NCBI RefSeq assembly: GCF_040892595.1
Contig: NZ_JBFRYB010000002.1
Span: 1-64,000, forward strand
Direction: 5' to 3'
Origin: Zhongshania sp. R06B22
Lineage (GTDB): Bacteria > Pseudomonadota > Gammaproteobacteria > Pseudomonadales > Spongiibacteraceae
Length of the DNA: 64,000 nt
Position numbers and translations under genes: made by a program. How positions within the stretch are numbered: position 1 is the stretch's first letter; each line of letters starts with the position of its first letter. The notes beneath the pieces were generated by a model. It had not been told where the DNA came from and ran no database searches. It worked only from the letters and a program-made list of their open reading frames with translations. Shown here piece by piece: positions 57,832 to 64,000 of the stretch.

Positions 57832-60597
57832 TTGATAGACGTCATTGAGACAAAACTGAGTCCACCCTATATTCGCCAGCAGCGAATGAATCGTAGCACT
57901 ATTCTAAAGAGGATGGCGGAAGAGGCGGCTTCTGTGCGGTTTGTTAGCGTGGTGGCGCCGGCGGGCTCAGGAAAATCCACCTTGCTAGTGGAGCTGCACG
58001 AAAAATGTCGTTTGGAAGACAGTGCTTGTGCTTGGCTGAGCCTTGAGGCGGGAGATGATGAGCCGGCACGCTTTGCTCGCTACATTAGCTCGGTTTTCCG
58101 GGTGATAGATAAGCCCTTCGCTGAGACCAATTTGGCATATTTAAAGTCCAGTGCATCGGCTGACTTGACGCGGTTTTTTGATGACATTATTGAATATATA
58201 GCGGCCATCGACAGGCGTTTCACCCTGTTTGTAGATGATTTTCATGTTTTGAAAGATCCAGATATTCTCGACTTTTGGACTCGGTTTATTAGCTATGCTC
58301 CCAGCAGCGTGCGGACCGTTATTGCCTCGCGATCTAAATTACCCCTCGATTTGAGCCGGCTTCGAATTGCGGGAGGTATTTTTGAGCTGGGACAGAATGA
58401 TCTTAATCTCAGTGTGCAAGAAACCATGCGGTTCATGAAGGAGCAGCATAATGTAGCCCTGCCCATGCCTACCGTGCAGCTGCTACACGATCGTACTGAG
58501 GGTTGGATGGTAGGCCTTCAGCTAGCGGGGATGGCGATCAGCAAGTCTGACCGCAATAAGGAGGAAATTATTCGCGGCTTTTCTGCCCGCGATCGAAATC
58601 TACAAGAATACTTATTCGAGGCAGTTTACGGTTTGCAGGATGAGGCAACTCGTCATTTTCTATTGTGTACTGCGCCGCTCAATCGCTTTTCAGCGGAGTT
58701 ATGCGATGTGGTGACGGGTCAAAATGACGGCTACCATCGCCTTGCTCAACTCGAAGCCGCCAATTTATTTATTCTGCCTTTAGATAGGGAGGGGCATTGG
58801 TATCGCTACCATCATCTGTTTTCAGAATATCTTGTTGCTCAGTTGATGCGGGGAGATCCTGGGCTTAAGGCGCAGATATGTGCCAATGCTGCGGACTGGT
58901 GTGTTGGTGAGGGCTACGTGCTTGAGGCCATACAGTATTGTCTGGATGCGTCGTATTTTGAGAAAGCTACAGATCTGATTGCCGAGCAGGCGAAGACCGT
59001 TGCCATAGGCGAGGGCAATCATTCCATTATTTTCGAATGGATGCGCAAACTGCCGCTTGAATACCAATATCGTCGGCCAGAGATTTTATTACACCATGCC
59101 TGGTCCCGAGCCTTTACGCGGGATGGTGTGGGGATTGCTGTATCGATATGCGATGAGTTTGAAAAACTTCTAGCTGACACTGAGGTGCCTCGCTGGGATT
59201 TACCCGCGACAGAGGTGCAATCTCTGGTGCATCTTTGCAATGTCATTCGCTGTATTACATTCGCTTGCGTGGAGGCGATAGATGATTGCCTTTTCGCCGC
59301 TAAGGCGCTTTTAACGGAGCTTCCCAAGGAAGACGATGTATTAATAGCGTCGGCCTCGGTTGCCAGTGCTTTCAGCTATTACCTCCAGAAGGATTTAAGC
59401 CAAGCGCTTGTGTCAGCCCATGAGGCTTATGTTTATGGCCGCAGAGGCGAAAGTGCCTACGCGGCGATTTGGGCGGACTTTGTTGCCGCCATGACTAATA
59501 TCGAGCTTGGTCGTATCGGCGCGGCGGAACTGCTTGCGCGCCGGGCCGGACAGACCTTGAGTGAGGTTTCTGGCGACAGTCAGATCGCCGCCCTTGCTGC
59601 CCTTGTGAAGGCCGAGGTGGACTGTCAGCGCTGTGATTTTGACAGTTTGCAGCAGGTAATGGTTGATAGCCGAGTAATGTCTATTCTTTCTAGCTCGCCG
59701 GAGCCATTATTTATTGCGCGTCGCAACGAGGCGCGATTTAGGTTGTGGGCGGGTGATGTTGAGGCGGCGCGTGAGGTCTTGCGGCAGGGCCAAGACCTAG
59801 CGCTAACTATGGATATGCCAAGGCTTTACTTTGGGTTTATCGCAGAAGAAATTGAGCTGCAATTGCATAACGGTGATATTCGTGGCGCCAGAGACACCGC
59901 GAGCCGAACGGATATTCTTAATCGTAAAAACAGCCTTATTACAGCACGCCACCAATCTGCGGTGATGGAATATATTGAGTTGACTGATGCGCGCCTGCTT
60001 CTCGCCGAAGGTCGAGGTGATGAGGCTCTCAAGCTGTTAAATATGATTTTGCGAAAAGCCCAGAGCCAGCGGCGAACGGCTTTGATACAGCAGTTGCGTA
60101 CGATGAAATCTTTAGCGCTGTGGGCCTTGGAAAAAGAAACTGAGGCAATGCGAGAGCTTGATAAGGTCGTTAATTCGGCCGCGCCAGAGCTGCATATGTA
60201 TCCCTTATATCGTGTGGGTAGCGGGCTTCTTGTTATCCTCCAGCGTCTAGAAGATGAACGTGTCAGTGATGTTGAGGATGACGCTCTGGATGCGAAATAT
60301 CAATTTCAACAGCAGCTCATTAAGTTGCTTAGCGCTAATGCCTCGGTGGACATGAGAGTTCGAGTCGGTCAATTGCAGCCGCGGTTGAAGCCCTCAGCGC
60401 TTGCGGACCCCCTGACTGATCGCCAGTTGGAAATTCTCCGTTTGATCTGTTCCGGTTTAGGCAATAAAGAATTAGCCCAAGAGCTGCATATCAGTTTGTC
60501 GACCGCCAAATGGCATGTTCACAATATCTTTGACAAGTTGGGTGTTCGCAATAGGACCTCAGCGGCGGCCTATGCTCGAAAAATCAATTTAATATAA
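57832..60597 (+). CDS. MalT/AlkS-type LuxR-family transcriptional activator
   Basis: A 921-residue ATP-dependent activator of the MalT type; AlkS of the alkane pathway (about 880 residues) has this architecture. Walker A APAGSGKST (residues 42-50), Walker B TLFVDD (131-136), then the NACHT-like and winged-helix parts (GWMVGLQLAGMAI) and a long helical repeat (about 380-830) for effector binding. The C-terminal LuxR helix-turn-helix spans 861-921, with LTDRQLEILRLICSGLGNKE and LSTAKWHVHNIFDKLG. It starts at TTG with a weak SD. Divergent to the StyC-like/di-iron operon, so control of that operon is likely; effector unknown. Confidence 0.87.
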   Translation: MIDVIETKLSPPYIRQQRMNRSTILKRMAEEAASVRFVSVVAPAGSGKSTLLVELHEKCRLEDSACAWLSLEAGDDEPARFARYISSVFRVIDKPFAETNLAYLKSSASADLTRFFDDIIEYIAAIDRRFTLFVDDFHVLKDPDILDFWTRFISYAPSSVRTVIASRSKLPLDLSRLRIAGGIFELGQNDLNLSVQETMRFMKEQHNVALPMPTVQLLHDRTEGWMVGLQLAGMAISKSDRNKEEIIRGFSARDRNLQEYLFEAVYGLQDEATRHFLLCTAPLNRFSAELCDVVTGQNDGYHRLAQLEAANLFILPLDREGHWYRYHHLFSEYLVAQLMRGDPGLKAQICANAADWCVGEGYVLEAIQYCLDASYFEKATDLIAEQAKTVAIGEGNHSIIFEWMRKLPLEYQYRRPEILLHHAWSRAFTRDGVGIAVSICDEFEKLLADTEVPRWDLPATEVQSLVHLCNVIRCITFACVEAIDDCLFAAKALLTELPKEDDVLIASASVASAFSYYLQKDLSQALVSAHEAYVYGRRGESAYAAIWADFVAAMTNIELGRIGAAELLARRAGQTLSEVSGDSQIAALAALVKAEVDCQRCDFDSLQQVMVDSRVMSILSSSPEPLFIARRNEARFRLWAGDVEAAREVLRQGQDLALTMDMPRLYFGFIAEEIELQLHNGDIRGARDTASRTDILNRKNSLITARHQSAVMEYIELTDARLLLAEGRGDEALKLLNMILRKAQSQRRTALIQQLRTMKSLALWALEKETEAMRELDKVVNSAAPELHMYPLYRVGSGLLVILQRLEDERVSDVEDDALDAKYQFQQQLIKLLSANASVDMRVRVGQLQPRLKPSALADPLTDRQLEILRLICSGLGNKELAQELHISLSTAKWHVHNIFDKLGVRNRTSAAAYARKINLI

Positions 60598-60733
60598 GTT
60601 GGTTTTGTGAGGATGTGTTTATTTTGATGTGCCTGGTGTCTATTTGAAAGCACGATGTGCCGTCAGCGAGATAACTGATTCCCATCGAGTGACAGGAGTC
60701 GCTCATTGTCATGCTACTGGTACTTAGCGGCTG

Positions 60734-61327
60734 TTAGCCCTTTTTTCTCCAGCTTAGTACGGTTTTACATAATTGCGTGGCGGCGGCTTGCGCTGCCTCA
60801 TTCTTACCGTGCAACTTAATCGTCACGTTCATGCCAATCAAGGCGTTGGCGAGCATCTCGCTGGCTTCATCTATATCTACGCTCTTTTTAAGGCCGCCTT
60901 GGCTGCGTTCATTGCAAAGCGCCTGTCGCAAGGAGCTGCGCATTAAGCTCATGAATTTGAAGACGCGATCTTTTATATCACTATCCTCGATCTGCCCTTC
61001 ACAGAGGGTATTGATCATGAGGCAGCCATTATTGGCTTCAGGGGCGGTGGCATTGCTTGCTCGGAGATTAAAGAAGTGGACTATTTGATCAATATTACCG
61101 GCGCGAATTTGTATCAGGTAGGTCTCGTCCCATTGGCTGATATATGCATCTATTGTCTCTAGAAAGAGTCCCTGTTTTCCGCCAAATTCGGTTTGCAGCA
61201 TAAATCGGTTAATACCCGTCAGCTCCTCGAGCTTGCGAACCCCTAGGCTCTGATAGCCGTGTGACCAGAATGCGCTGAGTGCCAGAGCGCGGGCCGTACC
61301 TATATCCACTTTTCTTGCTCTAGCCAT
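60734..61327 (-). CDS. TetR/AcrR-family repressor
   Basis: A 197-residue regulator. Start ATG 61327 (MARARKVDIG) has AGAGGAC upstream, so 15 further upstream residues are rejected. The helix-turn-helix lies at about residues 10-55 (TARALALSAFWSHGY, SLGVRKLEELTGIN and the recognition part RFMLQTEFGGKQGLFLETI). The C-terminal ligand domain is TetR-like. It faces the haloalkane dehalogenase gene across a 230-nt gap with two AGAC-N4-GTCT sites, its probable operators. Ligand unknown. Confidence 0.87.
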   Translation of the reverse strand: MARARKVDIGTARALALSAFWSHGYQSLGVRKLEELTGINRFMLQTEFGGKQGLFLETIDAYISQWDETYLIQIRAGNIDQIVHFFNLRASNATAPEANNGCLMINTLCEGQIEDSDIKDRVFKFMSLMRSSLRQALCNERSQGGLKKSVDIDEASEMLANALIGMNVTIKLHGKNEAAQAAATQLCKTVLSWRKKG

Positions 61328-61419
61328 TTTGTCCTCTTTGGTTTTGTAGTTGGCAAATATCGCTAGCGCCATGATAACCCATCTAGAGTCTATAAAATGG
61401 TCGGTGCTACTCCTTTTAA

Positions 61420-61459
61420 AGACGGGTGTCTTGATTGTATCTAGACGACCGTCTATGGT
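61420..61459 (+). promoter_or_regulatory. Tandem TetR-type operators over a dehalogenase promoter
   Basis: Two copies of AGAC-N4-GTCT (61420-61431 and 61443-61454), 23 nt centre to centre, and a near-perfect TAGACG-AC-CGTCTA. A -35 TTGATT (61431-61436), 17-nt spacer and -10 TATGGT (61454-61459) overlap the second site, so binding would block the promoter. A related TAGAGTCTA stands at 61384-61392. Confidence 0.6.
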
Positions 61460-61557
61460 TGCTGTTAGGAAGGCATTTGAACGCGATGATATGGCTTAAA
61501 TCACGAGGTCATTATCAGGTGTAGTGCCCATAATCTTAATAAGATAGGAATGTTTTA

Positions 61558-62448
61558 ATGACTGATTTTTCGGATCAATATCCCTACCCGAAGCAATATA
61601 AAACCATCCGCGGCAAGCGTATGGCCTATATCGATCAGGGTAGCGGCGACCCTATTGTATTTCTTCACGGTAATCCCACGTCATCCTATCTTTGGCGAAA
61701 TATTATGCCCTACCTCGAGGGTCGTGGACGGCTTATTGCTCCTGATTTGATCGGTATGGGTGATTCAGAGAAACTCGATAATACTGGGGCTGATAGCTAT
61801 AGCTATGCAGAGCATCAGACCTACCTCTATGCGCTGTTAGAGGAGCTCGGCGTGAAAGAGAATGTCACTTTGGTGGTTCATGATTGGGGCTCCGGGCTAG
61901 GTTTTCACTGGGCAAAGATGAATGCGCATGCGCTTAAGGGCATTGCGTTTATGGAGGCCATAGTGGCGCCGGTGCCTGATTGGGCGTCATTTCCAGAAGA
62001 TGCCGTCGAATTGTTTAAGGGGTTTAGGTCCGAGGCCGGCGAGCCGATGATACTAGACGATAACTTGTTTATTGAGTTCGTGTTGCCGGGCATGATCATG
62101 AGAACGATGACAGGCAGTGAAATGGACGAATATCGTCGGCCATTTGCACGAGCTGGCGAAGATCGCCGGCCAACGCTAACGTGGCCTAGGCAGCTCCCTA
62201 TTGCTGGCGAACCTGAGGATGTTGTTAAAGCCGTTTCTGCTTACAGTACTTGGTTGTCGCAGACCCAAATACCAAAATTATTTGTGAACGCGGATCCGGG
62301 CGTATTAATAACCGGCGCTGTGCGGGATTATGTTAGATCGTGGCCTAATTTAAGCGAGGTCACTGTTGCCGGTCTGCACTTTATACAAGAAGACTCTCCC
62401 CATGAGATAGGCCAGGCCATTGCCGACTGGCATAGCGATCTGGTTTAG
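61558..62448 (+). CDS. Haloalkane dehalogenase, LinB-like (HLD-II)
   Basis: Hydrolyses the carbon-halogen bond of haloalkanes to an alcohol and halide through a covalent ester. It has 296 residues (LinB 296), alpha/beta-hydrolase fold. Catalytic pentad: nucleophile D109 in [11 protein letters not shown], acid E133 in [10 protein letters not shown], base H274 in [11 protein letters not shown], halide-stabilising N39 in [10 protein letters not shown] and W110. The segments [21 protein letters not shown] and [14 protein letters not shown] agree with LinB as I remember it. TAGGAAT precedes the ATG. Probably repressed by the neighbouring TetR protein. Confidence 0.92.
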   Translation: MTDFSDQYPYPKQYKTIRGKRMAYIDQGSGDPIVFLHGNPTSSYLWRNIMPYLEGRGRLIAPDLIGMGDSEKLDNTGADSYSYAEHQTYLYALLEELGVKENVTLVVHDWGSGLGFHWAKMNAHALKGIAFMEAIVAPVPDWASFPEDAVELFKGFRSEAGEPMILDDNLFIEFVLPGMIMRTMTGSEMDEYRRPFARAGEDRRPTLTWPRQLPIAGEPEDVVKAVSAYSTWLSQTQIPKLFVNADPGVLITGAVRDYVRSWPNLSEVTVAGLHFIQEDSPHEIGQAIADWHSDLV

Positions 62449-62929
62449 CGTTCTAAGGCTTTGAGTTTTTGACGGCCGAAATATATTGGCCATAAACCAC
62501 AAAGTAAGATGGCGAAAGCGGGGCTGGCTAGGGATCAGCCTGCCTACGTCCCGCTTTTTCCAATGAGATACTCTGTTTTGGCGGGCTAACGCGTCCGCCG
62601 AAAATGACAGCGATGATGGTTCTGCTTGCTGCTAACACCGTTTAACGATAAATCATTGAACGCCCCAATACTTCTGCTATTACTTAACGACAGCCATCGT
62701 CTTATGTCTGCGTTTTGTGGTCGTCAGCGGACGATATTTGTGTGCCGTCTTCTAAGCGTGGTCAGCTCTTACGTGTTTAATTTTTCGCTTAGTAAACCGT
62801 TTCCAAGCCATTTCCCGCGTTGTGCAGGCATGTCCTGTAATGAATATTTTTAGTCCAAAAATGATAGGCCAATCACAGCTAACCTAAGGAGGCTTAGAAG
62901 TGTGACTAAAAACAATAAGGAGAGATGTA
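62449..62929. other. 481-nt gap before the ferredoxin-P450 operon
   Basis: Contains the dehalogenase terminator (62515-62560) and a short upstream reading frame at 62902-62937. A 75-codon frame at 62626-62853 has no SD or family match and is not called. No convincing promoter was recognised by eye. Confidence 0.5.
62515..62560 (+). terminator. Terminator after the haloalkane dehalogenase gene
   Basis: AAAGCGGG (62515-62522) pairs with CCCGCTTT (62550-62557), followed by TTC. The loop itself can form GGCT/AGCC pairing, giving a branched hairpin. Confidence 0.7.
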
Positions 62930-62937
62930 GTGATTGA
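62902..62937 (+). CDS. Possible 11-residue upstream peptide overlapping ferredoxin start
   Basis: GTG 62902 has a consensus AAGGAGG (62886-62892) 9 nt upstream, and the frame encodes MTKNNKERCSD with its TGA at 62935-62937, 8 nt into the ferredoxin gene in another frame. The very strong SD for so short a frame suggests translational coupling or a leader peptide. May also be chance. Confidence 0.35.
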   Translation: MTKNNKERCSD

Positions 62938-63250
62938 CCTAATTTTTGTTGAGCACGGCGGTGAGCGTCACCGGGTAAGCGCTCAGCCCGGCGGCAGCCT
63001 AATGCAGGCAGCTATCGACAACTCAATTCCCGGTATAGACGCCGACTGCGGTGGCTCCTGCGCCTGCGGTACCTGTCACGTTATCGTTGATTCAGAGTGG
63101 TTGGCTAAAGTAGGCAGTCCCAGTGAGAGCGAGGCATTAATGTTGGAAATGACGCCCGAAAACAGTGAACGCTCTCGTTTGGCATGCCAGATCACCATTG
63201 AGCCGGAAATGAGCGGCATGGTGGTAGCGATCCCTGAGTTCCAGATGTAG
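62930..63250 (+). CDS. Putidaredoxin-type [2Fe-2S] ferredoxin
   Basis: Electron carrier from a reductase to a bacterial class I P450. It has 106 residues. Cluster ligands C40, C46, C49 and C86 show the C-x5-C-x2-C...C spacing of adrenodoxin/putidaredoxin; an extra C44 lies in the loop (DCGGSCACGTCHV). It starts at GTG 62930 with AAGGAG 7 nt upstream. Directly before the P450 gene (26-nt gap), so it is that enzyme's redox partner. A ferredoxin reductase is expected beyond the window. Confidence 0.93.
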   Translation: MIDLIFVEHGGERHRVSAQPGGSLMQAAIDNSIPGIDADCGGSCACGTCHVIVDSEWLAKVGSPSESEALMLEMTPENSERSRLACQITIEPEMSGMVVAIPEFQM

Positions 63251-63276
63251 TACAAAAAATAATTGGAGTGACTGTT

Positions 63277-64000
63277 ATGACTAGCCAAGCCGCGCATAAA
63301 GATTCTATTTTAGCGGATCCTTATTCTCTGCCATTAGAGAGTATAGATCTGAGTGATCCCAGTTTATATTCACAAAATCGCTGGCAAGATTATTTCCGTC
63401 GAGTGCGTGATGAGGATCCTGTTCATTATCAAAAAAACAGTCCGTTTGGTCCGTTTTGGTCAATTACCCGATTTGAAGACATTGTCGCGGTTGATACCAA
63501 TCATCAGGACTTTTCTTCGGAACCGTTCATTATGATCGGTGAACCAGACGACACCATCCCCGTTGCTAACTTTATCTCCATGGATCCACCCAAGCATGAT
63601 CAGCAGCGTGCCGCGGTTCAAGCTGTGGTTGCGCCGAGAAACCTTGCCGCTATGGAGGGCTTAATTCGCGAGCGCATTGGCACCATTCTAGATAATCTGC
63701 CGCTGGATGAGAGTTTTGACTGGGTTTCCAGTGTTTCAATGGAGCTGACCTCGCAAATGCTTGCGACTATTTTTGACTTCCCGTATGAGGATCGCCACAA
63801 ATTAGCTTATTGGTCTGATATAGCGACTGGCGCCCCGGAACTGTCCGGTGGCACTGCGTCGCAGGAGGAGCGCTTTGCGGCATTGCACGATATGGTGAAT
63901 ACCTTCGGCGCTTTGTGGGAGCAAAAATCAGCGTCGCGCAAGGCGGGTAACCCTGTCGGTTTCGATTTGATTAGTCTTATGGAATCCAATGAAGACACCC
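63277..64000 (+). CDS. Cytochrome P450, CYP153-type alkane hydroxylase (3' end outside window)
   Basis: Probable terminal alkane/fatty-acid hydroxylase. ATG 63277 follows TTGGAGTG. The first 241 residues are present and open to the edge. CYP153-like blocks are YFRRVRDEDPVHYQ, DFSSEPFIMIGEPDD, FISMDPPKHDQQR (C-helix; H107 and R111 near the heme propionates) and VAPRNLAAMEGLIRERIG. The I-helix, ExxR and Cys heme loop lie outside the window, so activity cannot be checked. It follows its ferredoxin in an operon. Family assignment rests on remembered CYP153 sequences. Confidence 0.85.
   Translation, partial: MTSQAAHKDSILADPYSLPLESIDLSDPSLYSQNRWQDYFRRVRDEDPVHYQKNSPFGPFWSITRFEDIVAVDTNHQDFSSEPFIMIGEPDDTIPVANFISMDPPKHDQQRAAVQAVVAPRNLAAMEGLIRERIGTILDNLPLDESFDWVSSVSMELTSQMLATIFDFPYEDRHKLAYWSDIATGAPELSGGTASQEERFAALHDMVNTFGALWEQKSASRKAGNPVGFDLISLMESNEDT

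Noticed and set aside
62626..62853. 75-codon frame between dehalogenase and ferredoxin
   Set aside because: No SD, odd composition (Ser/Leu/Phe-rich), no recognisable motif.

Overview
The window reads as the chromosome of a marine-type gammaproteobacterium. The ribosomal operons, MoaB/MoeA, FabA/FabB and IspB all look Pseudomonas/Cellvibrio-like. The right end carries a CYP153-type alkane hydroxylase with its ferredoxin and a LinB-like haloalkane dehalogenase, which suggests a hydrocarbon-degrading Spongiibacteraceae/Zhongshania-like bacterium. That placement is inferred from gene content only. I see no tRNA, rRNA, CRISPR array, insertion sequence or prophage.

Layout. 1-14.5 kb: the end of tuf, then the S10, spc and alpha ribosomal-protein operons in the classical order, with secY and rpoA, closed by a terminator after rplQ. 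The S10 promoter is clear. The rpsJ-rplC gap and the gap before rpsM look like structured leaders. 14.5-19.6 kb: uvrA (minus), a YajR-like MFS exporter and ssb. 19.7-22.3 kb: a degenerate RmlD-like protein overlapping moaB, then moeA. 22.4-24.2 kb: fabB and fabA (minus). 24.4-29.4 kb: galU, a phosphomannomutase gene, pgi and ispB. 29.5-33.5 kb: rplU-rpmA-obgE-proB facing rpsT and dgkA.

33.7-46 kb is a cell-envelope region. It holds lpxL, an ELM1-family protein, three glycosyltransferases or glycosyltransferase-like proteins, a YrbL-family kinase, a GT25 protein, the dTDP-L-rhamnose set rfbBACD, a GT2 rhamnosyltransferase candidate and a rhamnan-synthesis-F-like protein. galU, the phosphomannomutase and pgi can supply sugar precursors for it. 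46.4-50.5 kb: a SulP anion transporter coupled to a tandem universal stress protein, an enoyl-CoA hydratase and a MaoC-like hydratase.

50.9-64 kb is the most unusual part. It starts with a 1185-residue lipoprotein that joins a parallel beta-helix to a di-heme cytochrome c. Next is a four-gene minus-strand operon whose two outer genes encode membrane proteins resembling styrene oxide isomerase, with the heme-binding His in place. Its two inner genes encode paralogues of the 'metal-dependent hydrolase' family that carry the complete E/ExxH/E/ExxH ligand set of a ferritin-like di-iron protein. A MalT/AlkS-type activator is divergent to this operon. Then come a TetR repressor with two tandem AGAC-N4-GTCT operators in front of a haloalkane dehalogenase, and a ferredoxin-CYP153 operon running off the window end. 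My reading, by inference, is an oxidative catabolic island in which di-iron and P450 enzymes oxidise hydrophobic substrates, heme isomerases convert an epoxide to a carbonyl, and a dehalogenase handles halogenated substrates.
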